In this document: piece after piece, positions 33,169-41,169 of the stretch
Layout: every line of letters starts with the position of its first letter
Numbering within the stretch: position 1 is the first letter of the stretch
Origin: Maribacter algarum (ex Lu et al. 2025) (nom. illeg.)
Lineage (GTDB): Bacteria; Bacteroidota; Bacteroidia; Flavobacteriales; Flavobacteriaceae
Assembly (NCBI GenBank): GCA_947495915.1
Contig: CANMAW010000005.1
Location: 1-64,000 of the forward strand
DNA length: 64,000 bases
Direction: 5' to 3'
The notes under the pieces: model-generated
Told to the model about the DNA's origin: nothing
Databases searched by the model: none
Seen by the model: only the letters and a program-made list of their open reading frames with translations
Translations under genes and position numbers: made by a program

Positions 33169-34014
33169 ATGAAATCAGAAAACATTTTAGTTATCGGAGG
33201 TACTGGAAAAACCGGTCGTCGAGTAGCGGAAAACTTAAAGCAACTGGGCCATAACGTACGAGTTGTTGGCAGAAACACAAACCCCGTTTTTGATTGGGAA
33301 GACCCGAACACTTATGATGATGCTTTAAAAGATATGGATAGAGCCTACATCGTATATTACCCAGATTTGGCCGTTCCTGGTGCTAGAGATGCAATTACAA
33401 CCCTTACTAAAAAAGCATTAGAAGCCGAATTAGAAAAGGTTGTTTTGCTATCTGGCAAAGGAGAAACCGAAGCGGAAGCCTGTGAAGAAATAGTTGCTAA
33501 CTCTGGACTAAACTATACGCTAGTTAGGGCCTCTTGGTTTAATCAAAATTTCAGTGAAGGTGCCTTTTTAGAATTTATATTAGATGGTACGGTTGCTTTA
33601 CCAATGGCAGAAGCTGAAATTCCATTTGTAGATGTAAACGACATAGCAGATGTAGTTTCAAAAGTTTTAATAGATGATTCTTATAATGGACAAACCATAA
33701 CTGTTACTGGACCTGAAAAAAGAACTTTTAAGGAAGTTGTAGCTATCATGAGTGAAGCCTCTAGTATGCCTATTCAATTTATACCTATTTCTATTGAAGA
33801 GTTTAAAGAAGGAATGCGAAAAGCAGGATTACCCGATTCGTATGTATGGTTGTTTGGCTATTTATTTCAAGAGGTTTTAGGAAACCCTGATAACCAAGAT
33901 ATTTCCAATGATGTTATCAAAGTGCTAGGTAGACCCGCTAAAGATTTTGAAACCTTTGCTAGTGAAACAGCTGCCACTGGTATTTGGAATCCGTCTATTT
34001 CCTTGAAATCATAA
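33169..34014 (+). CDS. NmrA-like NAD(P)-binding protein
   Basis: A 281-residue atypical SDR: ILVIGGTGKTGRRVAENLK (about 5-23) for NAD(P), DVNDIADVVSKVL and TVTGPEKRTFKEVVAIMSEA in the substrate domain, and GRPAKDFETFASE at the C-terminus. The catalytic YxxxK is absent, as in NmrA-type redox sensors or quinone-reductase relatives. It ends the AraC-headed group. Confidence 0.87.
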   Translation: MKSENILVIGGTGKTGRRVAENLKQLGHNVRVVGRNTNPVFDWEDPNTYDDALKDMDRAYIVYYPDLAVPGARDAITTLTKKALEAELEKVVLLSGKGETEAEACEEIVANSGLNYTLVRASWFNQNFSEGAFLEFILDGTVALPMAEAEIPFVDVNDIADVVSKVLIDDSYNGQTITVTGPEKRTFKEVVAIMSEASSMPIQFIPISIEEFKEGMRKAGLPDSYVWLFGYLFQEVLGNPDNQDISNDVIKVLGRPAKDFETFASETAATGIWNPSISLKS

Positions 34015-34236
34015 CTTAACCATGTACTATAATCAAAATATCTAAAATTGTGATGTAGCTACAGGTTTGGTTTTTTAGAGTAACAATTAATCTTGGTGTC
34101 AGAATTTTAAAAACTACTATTTGTAGTTGACTTGTCTTTAAAAGTTTTAGTTAATGTCTAACTGAAAATTCGTCCTATTTCGTTGCCGTGCTCAGCACAG
34201 TATAACCCAAATGTAACAGCAGAAAAATCATAAAAA

Positions 34237-34265
34237 GTGTGATTTTTTTCAAGGTTTGCGAATAA
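34237..34265 (+). promoter_or_regulatory. Candidate ECF sigma promoter, copy 1
   Basis: GTGTGATTTT-N10-TGCGAATAA, 24 bp before the ATG at 34289. The same string with the same spacing recurs at 34766-34794. It does not resemble the primary TAnnTTTG promoter, and an ECF sigma gene (35889) lies in the second transcription unit. Confidence 0.6.
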
Positions 34266-34288
34266 CAAGTAAACTAAGTTATACTATT

Positions 34289-34750
34289 ATGGAGTCAAGA
34301 AAAATAATCGGAGGCGCATTTTCACTTATAGGAATACTATGTAGCATCATTTTCCTAATACAGTCAGACATAAACATGAACTTAAAAGAATACTTTGATT
34401 TTTCTTTTAAGAGTTATTTCAGTTTATCATATTTCAATCAAATTTTGCCGCTGGTTATGTGCTTAATCTTATCATACGGCGGCATTTTACTATTAGTAAA
34501 ACCTACAAAATCAAACCCTATTCTAGCCTTATTCGCATTTACCGTAATTGAGGGTATTCTATTTCATCTGTTTGGTATAATTTCTATAGATTTTCCTACC
34601 TATATTATTATTGTCTATTTGTTATGTGTTTTGCTAGCCCTATGGATTGCCTATTCTGACCATATCAATCAAAAGCACTTATCATTTAAAGCAGGGGTTT
34701 CTAGTTTAATTCTAGGCACTTTATTCAACGCTTTGTCATACTATTTCTAA
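34289..34750 (+). CDS. Four-helix membrane protein
   Basis: A 153-residue protein with about four hydrophobic helices (GGAFSLIGILCSIIFLI, ILPLVMCLILSYGGILLLV, ILALFAFTVIEGILF, YIIIVYLLCVLLALWIAY). Family not recognised. An upstream TTG (34256) lies inside the promoter motif, so the ATG at 34289 is the start. It shares an unusual promoter motif with the hydrolase-sigma operon that follows. Confidence 0.65.
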   Translation: MESRKIIGGAFSLIGILCSIIFLIQSDINMNLKEYFDFSFKSYFSLSYFNQILPLVMCLILSYGGILLLVKPTKSNPILALFAFTVIEGILFHLFGIISIDFPTYIIIVYLLCVLLALWIAYSDHINQKHLSFKAGVSSLILGTLFNALSYYF

Positions 34751-34765
34751 TTTTTTTCTAAAAAA

Positions 34766-34794
34766 GTGTGATTTTATTTAAATGCTGCGAATAA
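34766..34794 (+). promoter_or_regulatory. Candidate ECF sigma promoter, copy 2
   Basis: GTGTGATTTT-N10-TGCGAATAA, 36 bp before the ATG of the hydrolase at 34830, whose operon contains an ECF sigma factor. This predicts autoregulation. Confidence 0.6.
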
Positions 34795-34829
34795 TACAGT
34801 ATACAATCATCATCAAAAAACGAACAATC

Positions 34830-35873
34830 ATGAAACGAACATTCTTTAAAAGTATTTTTACGACACTATTTCTTATGACACTTCCATTAATGGCTCAGAA
34901 CAATAAAGAGCAATTTGAGAAGGTTGAAGTTGAAATTGAAAAGCTCATCAATTTACCCGATCCAACATTTAATTCAAATGTTACGCAAGAACCCATGTCG
35001 GCCGAAGCAATTGCCGACTTAGGTTTTGAGCAACCATACAAAAACACTCCTCGAAAGTTCACAATGAGAGACGGAAAAAAATTGTCCTCTTATACCTATG
35101 AACGAGAAAGTAAAACCACCATTGTTTTATTGCACGGAATTCTTTCAAGCGCTTATTTAATGAACAAAACGGCTGGTTTATTAAGAGACGCTTCTACAAG
35201 TCAAATAATTGCCTTAGACTTTCGTGGTCACGGTCAATCAGAAGGTGCCCCAGGTGATGTAGATTACATCAATCAATATGTAGATGATTTAGAAGACGTC
35301 ATCTTAACTATAAAAAAGGAGGACCCCAATCAAAAAATTATACTTGCTGGTCATTCGATGGGAGGCGGAATAATATTACGTTATGCCATGAAAGAAAATA
35401 AGCCGCCAATTGATGGTTACCTTTTGCTGGCTCCACATTTAGGTTCGAATACCCCAACAATAAAAGTAGTAAACCCTGAAAACGAAGATGATTCATTTAT
35501 TAAACTTCATATCAATAGAATTATCGGTTTGAAAATGATGAATGCCATTGGCGAAACTAAATACAATAGCCTTCCCGTTTTATTTTTTAATCTTCCGGAA
35601 GCAATGCCAATTACTACGTATAGTTATCGTGCCAATGAAAGTATGTATCCTTTAGACTATAAAAAAGGTTTAAGTGCAATAGATAAACCATTATTAGTCA
35701 TTGTCGGTAGCGAAGATGAGGCTTTTGATGCCTCTAAATTTACATCAGCAATTACAGAAAATAGTACAGGAGAAGTATATGTTGTTGAAAATGAATCTCA
35801 CAATGGTATTCGTCACAACGAAAATACCATGAATTTGGTTTCGAAATGGGTTAATAATTATCAACTACATTAG
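34830..35873 (+). CDS. Exported alpha/beta hydrolase
   Basis: A 347-residue protein with a signal peptide (LMTLPLMAQ). Hydrolase_4-type alpha/beta fold: IVLLHGILSSAYLMN (oxyanion HG), DFRGHGQSEG, nucleophile elbow GHSMGGG (about 173-179), Asp in VGSEDEAFD and His in NESHNG. Likely a periplasmic lipase/esterase or lysophospholipase-like enzyme. The frame extends upstream to 34782, but the ATG at 34830 starts the signal peptide. It is first in an operon with an ECF sigma factor. Confidence 0.85.
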   Translation: MKRTFFKSIFTTLFLMTLPLMAQNNKEQFEKVEVEIEKLINLPDPTFNSNVTQEPMSAEAIADLGFEQPYKNTPRKFTMRDGKKLSSYTYERESKTTIVLLHGILSSAYLMNKTAGLLRDASTSQIIALDFRGHGQSEGAPGDVDYINQYVDDLEDVILTIKKEDPNQKIILAGHSMGGGIILRYAMKENKPPIDGYLLLAPHLGSNTPTIKVVNPENEDDSFIKLHINRIIGLKMMNAIGETKYNSLPVLFFNLPEAMPITTYSYRANESMYPLDYKKGLSAIDKPLLVIVGSEDEAFDASKFTSAITENSTGEVYVVENESHNGIRHNENTMNLVSKWVNNYQLH

Positions 35874-35888
35874 TAGAGATACAAACCA

Positions 35889-36413
35889 ATGAGAGCAGAT
35901 AAAAAAGACATTTTCATAAAGACTATAGATGAACACAAAAAAATCATCTATAAAATTGTGAATTTATATTGCTCAAATCAAGAAGACAGAAAAGATTTAG
36001 AACAAGAAATTATTATTCAACTATGGAAAACATTTGACCATTATAATAGCGACTATAAGTACTCTACTTGGATGTATCGCATTGCCCTTAACATAGCAAT
36101 ATCATTTTATAGAAAAGAAAAGAAATGGTCTAAAAAGAGTGCATTTTATAATGAAGAATCTATTTTCAATCTAGAAGAAGATGAGCAGGAAGAAGCTACA
36201 GCATTAGATTATCATTTGAATTTACTACAAGAGTTTATTCATAAACTAAACGAGCTTAACAAAGCTTTAATGCTATTGTATTTAGAAGAAAAAAGCTATG
36301 AAGAAATAGCAGAAATACTGGGTATTACCAAAACTAATGTAGCCACAAAAATTAGTAGAATAAAAGCAAAATTAAAAAACGAATTTAAAAATATAACGCA
36401 AAATGAAAACTGA
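35889..36413 (+). CDS. ECF-type RNA polymerase sigma factor
   Basis: A 174-residue sigma factor: region 2 (CSNQEDRKDLEQEIIIQLWK and DYKYSTWMYRIALNIAISFYR, about 29-76) and region 4 (LMLLYLEEKSYEEIAEILGITKTNVATKISR, about 132-162). It overlaps the following membrane-protein gene by 11 bp, a usual place for a membrane anti-sigma or modulator. The repeated GTGTGATTTT/TGCGAATAA motif upstream is its likely target. Confidence 0.9.
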   Translation: MRADKKDIFIKTIDEHKKIIYKIVNLYCSNQEDRKDLEQEIIIQLWKTFDHYNSDYKYSTWMYRIALNIAISFYRKEKKWSKKSAFYNEESIFNLEEDEQEEATALDYHLNLLQEFIHKLNELNKALMLLYLEEKSYEEIAEILGITKTNVATKISRIKAKLKNEFKNITQNEN

Positions 36414-37062
36414 AGAATTGAAGAAAATATTAGCTGCGTACGATACCAAATTAGACCAGAAATTAAGTTTAAACGTAGCATCTTTAAAAAACATAGACCT
36501 TGATAAATCAGAAAAGAACACGCAAACTATTCTAAAATATAGAATTGTAGAAATTGTAGTATTTTCTTTGTTAGCACTTGTTATAGGTAATTATACTGCT
36601 CATAACTTCAACCAAACCCATTTATTCATAAGTGGAGTTATAGTGGGTATTTTTACACTGATAGCCTTAGCTGGTAGTATAGGTCAAGTAGTTTTGCTAC
36701 AGCAGATTGATTTTTCGAAACCTATTGTTGATATAAGAAAAAAGATCGAATTAGTAAACTCTCACGGTTTGTTATTTGTAAAACTAATGTTGCTATCTAC
36801 CCCAATATGGTGGGCTTATGTTATTGTCGGTAGCGATTACATGTTCAGTGTTGACCTTTATACCCACATGAATGTTGATTTTGTTTTCAAATACCTTATC
36901 GTTAATTCCTTATTAATAATTCCGCTGGTTTGGTTTTTAAATAAACTAACCTATAAAAACTTACATGTGAAATGGGTAAGAAAAACTATAGGGTTATTTA
37001 CAGGTTCAAAAACAATGAAGGCCTTAGAATTTTTAAATGATATTGAGAAGTTTAAAAACTAA
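36403..37062 (+). CDS. Membrane protein coupled to ECF sigma factor
   Basis: A 219-residue protein: a soluble N-terminus of about 45 residues (MKTEELKKILAAYDTKLDQK), then four membrane helices (about 49-66, 74-98, 126-146, 162-183) and a basic tail. The operon overlap with the sigma gene suggests it modulates it, the N-terminus being the candidate sigma-binding part. It lacks a recognisable zinc anti-sigma motif. Confidence 0.7.
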   Translation: MKTEELKKILAAYDTKLDQKLSLNVASLKNIDLDKSEKNTQTILKYRIVEIVVFSLLALVIGNYTAHNFNQTHLFISGVIVGIFTLIALAGSIGQVVLLQQIDFSKPIVDIRKKIELVNSHGLLFVKLMLLSTPIWWAYVIVGSDYMFSVDLYTHMNVDFVFKYLIVNSLLIIPLVWFLNKLTYKNLHVKWVRKTIGLFTGSKTMKALEFLNDIEKFKN

Positions 37063-37180
37063 ATTACCACGGTACTGATGATATTTGGTACAGGGGTTCG
37101 TATTTCAACGAATAAATGAAGTGCCATAATCGTAATCAAAACATGGTTTATTTCTATTTGGTTTTTCACTTCATCATAAG

Positions 37181-37459
37181 CAAGAATTAATACACGATTT
37201 AGGACCTTCAAATTACGATAAACTAAGTACAGCCACAGCAATTACGGCTCGATATTTAAAAACAAAATCACAAAGTGTAATTATTACTGAAGGAAAATTA
37301 GCAGATCTAGTACTACTAGAGAGAAATCCTTGAGAACATACAAAAAACACCAAAACAATTATTAGTTTAGTTATAAAAAGTTCATGGTGTAACAGAGAAA
37401 AATCAGAAACCCTTTTGTTAGAAGTTGAAACGCCATACCAGAGTCTGAATCAGAAATAG
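37181..37459 (+). pseudogene. C-terminal remnant of an amidohydrolase
   Basis: Reading 37181 onward gives QELIHDLGPSNYDKLSTATA, ITARYL and GKLADLVLLERNP, the C-terminus of amidohydrolase-superfamily enzymes. An in-frame TGA at 37331 is followed in the same frame by EHTKNTKTIISLVIKSSW and a final TAG. The metal-binding TIM barrel is absent. The rest of the 600-bp gap (37063-37667) shows no gene. Confidence 0.7.
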
Positions 37460-37579
37460 AACGCTAAAACGGCCACATAAATAACAGCACAAATTAAAAT
37501 TTACACTACCCTATTGCTTATAAATATTACAGATTTTAACTTATTTATTACCTACTATCAAAACCTTAGATAAAGTCAT

Positions 37580-37614
37580 TGTCAGCAATTTACGTTCTGA
37601 ATAGTATTACATTT
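37580..37614 (+). promoter_or_regulatory. Candidate regulated promoter
   Basis: TGTCA (37580), GTTCTG (37594) and AGTATTACATTT (37603-37614), as at 2961-3005 but with TGTCA 11 bp nearer, about one helical turn. It lies 50 bp before the SMI1/KNR4 gene. Confidence 0.35.
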
Positions 37615-37667
37615 ATAGTCAAAAGAGTATCCAAAAAGCATTACAAAATTTTCGCTTAACCAAAGAG

Positions 37668-38168
37668 ATGAATAAAATACTGAAAGATTTATTCGAAAAA
37701 TCACTGAATACAATTGAAAACAATCATTTTACTGCTGAGCAAAGAGCTAATAATTGGATTGGCAATCTACCTGCAACAAAAACAGAAATAGAAGAAACCG
37801 AACTAAGACTTGCAATAGAATTGCCCAATGATTATAAAGAATTTGTACAAATAGCGAACGGTTATCTTACTTATAATGATGCGGTTGAACCCAGTTTTGA
37901 AAAAATCACTGAAATTCAATTCTTAAAAAATTTTAACCCCGAACTTATACAGATATGGAGTGATACAGGAAACGAACAAATCAGCATTGAGCTAGCCCGA
38001 AGTATAATAGTTGCTGGAAAAAATGAAGAACAACATTTTCTGTTAATTCCGCCAAATGATACCGATAAAAATTGGAAATATTGGAAATTCGCTAGTTGGA
38101 TTCCAGGTGAACTAGAATACAAAAATTTACAAGAATATTTCTTAGACACTTTAAACGATATGGAATAA
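37668..38168 (+). CDS. SMI1/KNR4 family protein
   Basis: A 166-residue SMI1/KNR4 (SUKH) domain protein: ATKTEIEETELRLAIELPNDYKEFVQIANG (about 36-65) is the family signature, followed by WSD and the closing YFLDTLNDM. SUKH proteins often act as immunity proteins against contact-dependent toxins, but no toxin gene is adjacent. A stand-alone role is also possible. Confidence 0.85.
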   Translation: MNKILKDLFEKSLNTIENNHFTAEQRANNWIGNLPATKTEIEETELRLAIELPNDYKEFVQIANGYLTYNDAVEPSFEKITEIQFLKNFNPELIQIWSDTGNEQISIELARSIIVAGKNEEQHFLLIPPNDTDKNWKYWKFASWIPGELEYKNLQEYFLDTLNDME

Positions 38169-38332
38169 AAATTACTACCCTTAATAACTTGCTTTTCTTA
38201 CCTTATAGTTTTTACTGAGAGATCTAAGCTAAGCCTGTAAAGATATCCCCAAGCATATAGCGACTATATTCAACAAGTAATTTCATGAATAGGGAAAGCG
38301 CAAAACCAAAAAAAAACAAAAATTTTAAAATA

Positions 38333-38704
38333 ATGAATAGAAAGAAAATAGCACAACAATACATTATACACCTTGAAAAAGGTAATATTGAAGAAGTGGT
38401 AGCTTTGTTTAATCAGAACGGAATGGTTGATTCTCCCTTATACGGAATTAAAAAAGCAGATGAATTTTACCGTGAATTGAGCAGTGACACTTCAAATTCT
38501 GAACTTTATTTAAAAGGTATATTTGAAGAAAATGAATCGCATAGTTTAGCACTATATTTTACCTACAAATGGACGCTAAAGAATGACCAAATAGTGGAAT
38601 TTGATGTAGTAGATATTATTGAATTTGATGATCAAAACAAAATAAGCAAACTAAAAATTATTTATGATACAGTGACGGCTAGAAAACTTGTAGCACAGTT
38701 GTAA
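38333..38704 (+). CDS. SnoaL/NTF2-like protein
   Basis: A 123-residue NTF2-like protein: AQQYIIHLEKGNIEEVVALFNQNGMVDSPL (about 6-35) is the typical start, with a strand-rich remainder (VEFDVVDIIEFDDQNKISKLKI). An ATG at 38285 is in frame but adds a Lys-rich stretch unlike the family, so 38333 is preferred. Substrate unknown. Confidence 0.75.
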   Translation: MNRKKIAQQYIIHLEKGNIEEVVALFNQNGMVDSPLYGIKKADEFYRELSSDTSNSELYLKGIFEENESHSLALYFTYKWTLKNDQIVEFDVVDIIEFDDQNKISKLKIIYDTVTARKLVAQL

Positions 38705-38810
38705 GCTTGTTGAAATTAACCCCTATAAAAGAAGGAACTTTAATTTAATGGTATTTACCTTCTACCCTTCTTGGTTTACCCAAATACCATATCAACTATA
38801 AATGTAGAAA

Positions 38811-39284
38811 TTGAATATAGCAAAAAATATTAGAGTTTTAGAATTACGAGAAATCACCCTTGCTAAAGTGGAATACAAGGGTAGCTTTCAAGGCATTGGA
38901 AAAGCTTACAGCCGATTAATGGATTGGGCTATAGCTAACGGTTTTTCGAACTCCAAAACGAACAAAACACTTACTATTTATCATGATGACCCCAACGAAG
39001 TCGGAATGAATAATGTACGACAAAGCGCCTGTATCATTACTGATCAACCATTTGAACCAACAAATGAAATAAAAAAAGAGAAATTTAGGGCGGGTAAATG
39101 TGCCGTGGGCAGGTTTGAAATTTCATATTTTCAATTCAAAAAAGCTTGGTCAGAAATGTTTGAATGGATACACGAAAATGGATTAAAAGTATCAGAAAAA
39201 GATGCTTTTGAAGTTTATCAGAATCACTCAAATACGCCATCGAACAAAAAATGTATAATAGATATTTGTATTCCTATAAAATAA
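38811..39284 (+). CDS. Stand-alone GyrI-like effector-binding protein
   Basis: A 157-residue GyrI-like (AraC effector-binding) domain: ITLAKVEYKGSFQGIGKAYSRLMDW (about 16-40), then CIITDQPF and KCAVGRFEISYFQFKKAWSEMFEW. In many proteins this domain follows an AraC HTH; here the HTH is missing. The only start is TTG at 38811 (an ATG at 38802 is followed directly by TAG). It may bind small drug-like molecules. Confidence 0.78.
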   Translation: MNIAKNIRVLELREITLAKVEYKGSFQGIGKAYSRLMDWAIANGFSNSKTNKTLTIYHDDPNEVGMNNVRQSACIITDQPFEPTNEIKKEKFRAGKCAVGRFEISYFQFKKAWSEMFEWIHENGLKVSEKDAFEVYQNHSNTPSNKKCIIDICIPIK

Positions 39285-39364
39285 TATCAGAATACCAGAA
39301 ATTTCAATTCCGTCTTCAAATAGGTGTTAGTCAAATTCATCATATTGCAAAAATCAACACTAAA

Positions 39365-39382
39365 TAGTTGCTTAGCTAACTA
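39365..39382 (+). promoter_or_regulatory. MarR operator, copy 1
   Basis: TAGTTGCTTAGCTAACTA, a near-perfect dyad around TTAGCTAA, just upstream of TATATTTG (39390-39397, a -7 box) and the MarR ATG at 39402. A second copy follows the gene at 39840. Confidence 0.75.
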
Positions 39383-39401
39383 ATTTCATTATATTTGTAC
39401 C

Positions 39402-39827
39402 ATGATTAATACTAATACTTACTTTCAGATTGAACTTACGGCGCGACGAATTAGGCAATATGGCCAAAACGTACTAAAATCTCACGGCATTGACCTTACA
39501 ATAGAACAATGGTTAGTATTGAATGTAATCAATGAAAATGAACTAATTAATCAAATACGTGTAGGTGAACTACTGGTTAAAGATAAACCGACCATATCAA
39601 GAATGGTAAATCAATTAGAACAGAAAAAATATATTATTAAAACCCCCTCCTCTAACGACTCTAGAAAGGTGGAACTGTCCATCTCAAAAAAAGGTAAAAA
39701 AATGATTGATGAGCTGTATCCTATAATTGAAAAAATACGCTTCACCGGTTTGAACAAACTATCAGAAAACGAAAAAGAAAGTATAAAGACGATTCTAGAA
39801 AAAATACAAAAAAACCTTGATGACTAA
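39402..39827 (+). CDS. MarR family transcriptional regulator
   Basis: A 141-residue winged-helix regulator: QWLVLNVINENELINQIRVGE (about 36-56), then LVKDKPTISRMVNQLEQKKYI as recognition helix and wing. Flanked on both sides by the same 18-bp operator, implying repression of itself and of the downstream lipoprotein gene. The -7 box lies so close to the ATG that the mRNA may be leaderless. Confidence 0.92.
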   Translation: MINTNTYFQIELTARRIRQYGQNVLKSHGIDLTIEQWLVLNVINENELINQIRVGELLVKDKPTISRMVNQLEQKKYIIKTPSSNDSRKVELSISKKGKKMIDELYPIIEKIRFTGLNKLSENEKESIKTILEKIQKNLDD

Positions 39828-39839
39828 TTTTTACATTTT

Positions 39840-39857
39840 TAGTTGTCTAGCTAACTT
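39840..39857 (+). promoter_or_regulatory. MarR operator, copy 2
   Basis: TAGTTGTCTAGCTAACTT, matching copy 1 at 15 of 18 positions, immediately after the MarR stop and 27 bp before the next ATG. Confidence 0.7.
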
Positions 39858-39883
39858 TAATATCTAATTTTAAAATTAAATTC

Positions 39884-40315
39884 ATGAAAACAAACATTTT
39901 AGCAATTTTAGTAATTTTCACATTAGCATCTTGTCAATCAAATGCTCAAAATAGCCAAATCAAGGAAGTAAAATCAGCTCTAAAATCATACATAGATGCT
40001 GGAGATATTAATAATTCAGACAAACTGAGACCCTTTCTACACGATGATTTTAGAGTTGTCTTATATGACAAAAAGAAAGACCAAGCTTCAATACTTGATA
40101 AAACAACCTATCTATCATTTATAAAAACCAAAAAATTTGGAGGATATAAGAGGAATGCTACTTATGAAGATATTCAATTTATAGGGCAAAACATGGCCAC
40201 TATAAAAGCTACACTGACAAGTAAAGGAAAACCAACCCTAAAGAACTTCTATTCTCTTGTAAAAATAAAATCTAAATGGATGGTAGTTCAAGATTATGTA
40301 ACCCTTATACCCTAG
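39884..40315 (+). CDS. Lipoprotein with lumazine-binding/NTF2-like domain
   Basis: A 143-residue protein with lipobox TLASC (Cys about 17). The domain SALKSYIDAGDINNSDKLRPFLHDDFRVVL (about 31-60) and closing NFYSLVKIKSKWMVVQDYV is the 'putative lumazine-binding' NTF2-like type. It appears to be the MarR-controlled gene of this module. Function unknown. Confidence 0.8.
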   Translation: MKTNILAILVIFTLASCQSNAQNSQIKEVKSALKSYIDAGDINNSDKLRPFLHDDFRVVLYDKKKDQASILDKTTYLSFIKTKKFGGYKRNATYEDIQFIGQNMATIKATLTSKGKPTLKNFYSLVKIKSKWMVVQDYVTLIP

Positions 40316-40374
40316 AATTCCAATCTACCAATTCTATTTATGACAATGAGACTTATTGAATAGTACATCTTAGG

Positions 40375-40400
40375 CGCTTGGCATCTGGCCAAGCGTTTTT
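40375..40400 (+). terminator. Rho-independent terminator
   Basis: CGCTTGGC / GCCAAGCG, a perfect 8-bp GC-rich stem with loop ATCTG, followed by TTTTTCTTTT. It ends the MarR-lipoprotein module. Confidence 0.88.
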
Positions 40401-40534
40401 CTTTTATGCACAAAGTCATTAAAAAAAATCTATACGTGTAAAACTACGAAGCAAAATGCTGTTTCTTAGCCAAGCGAAAAGCAAGCATTTAACTCCTACC
40501 CTAGTTCAGCACGAATAAATAAAACACTTCAATT

Positions 40535-40552
40535 TTGGAATGAACACTCCAA
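40535..40552 (+). promoter_or_regulatory. TetR operator, copy 1
   Basis: TTGGAATGAACACTCCAA, dyad arms TTGGAATG/CACTCCAA with an AA centre, just upstream of TATATTTG (40559-40566) and the TetR start at 40571. The core GAATGAACA-TC recurs at 41141. Confidence 0.7.
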
Positions 40553-40570
40553 TTTTCATATATTTGCAAT

Positions 40571-41122
40571 GTGAAAAAAAATCAAGAAATATTATCTTCA
40601 GCGCTAAACCTATTGGTAGAAAAAGGTATTCACGACACCCCAATGTCTGCCATTGCGAAAGCCGCTGGTACTGGCATGGGAACAATCTACAACTACTTTC
40701 CTAATAAAAATGTCTTAATTAATGAGATTTACACCAGTATTAAAAAACAAGAACAATCACTCTTCGTAAATTTTGACTCAAGTAAACCATTCAGAACACA
40801 ATTTGAAGACTATTTTACGATAACAGTGACCTTTTTCATCGATAACCCTGAGTATTTTCAATTTATGGAGCAATTACAAGCGTCGCCAATTATTACTCAA
40901 GAAAGTAAAGAAGAAGGGCGAAAATCGATTGCACCTGTGTATGAACTTTTAATGATCGGAAAACAACAACGTATTATAAAAGATATAGCAATTGAAGAAA
41001 TTTTAATGTTTATAGGTGGAGCCGTTTTTTCTTACTTAAGGTGGTATTTCAGTCAAACAGAAAAACAAAACACTTCACTTAAAAATCAAATGGCGTTGGT
41101 TTGGGACGGTATCAAAGAATAA
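40571..41122 (+). CDS. TetR family transcriptional regulator
   Basis: A 183-residue TetR protein: HTH AIAKAAGTGMGTIYNYFPNK (about 28-47) and a helical ligand domain. Start is GTG at 40571 (the overlapping ATG at 40569 is followed by TGA). The -7 box is 4 bp before it, so the transcript may be leaderless. GAATGAACA operators lie on both sides, one before itself and one before the SDR gene. Confidence 0.9.
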   Translation: MKKNQEILSSALNLLVEKGIHDTPMSAIAKAAGTGMGTIYNYFPNKNVLINEIYTSIKKQEQSLFVNFDSSKPFRTQFEDYFTITVTFFIDNPEYFQFMEQLQASPIITQESKEEGRKSIAPVYELLMIGKQQRIIKDIAIEEILMFIGGAVFSYLRWYFSQTEKQNTSLKNQMALVWDGIKE

Positions 41123-41140
41123 AAAATTTATCCATAAACG

Positions 41141-41152
41141 GAATGAACATTC
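41141..41152 (+). promoter_or_regulatory. TetR operator, copy 2
   Basis: GAATGAACATTC, a perfect dyad (GAATG/CATTC, AA centre), between the TetR gene and the SDR start at 41170. An in-frame ATG at 41143 lies inside it and is therefore unlikely to be the start. Confidence 0.7.
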
Positions 41153-41169
41153 ACTCTAATTTAAAAAAT

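Noticed and set aside
37668-38168. SMI1/KNR4 gene as part of a toxin-immunity pair
   Set aside because: No polymorphic toxin or secretion signal lies next to it; only an amidohydrolase remnant and a SnoaL-like gene.
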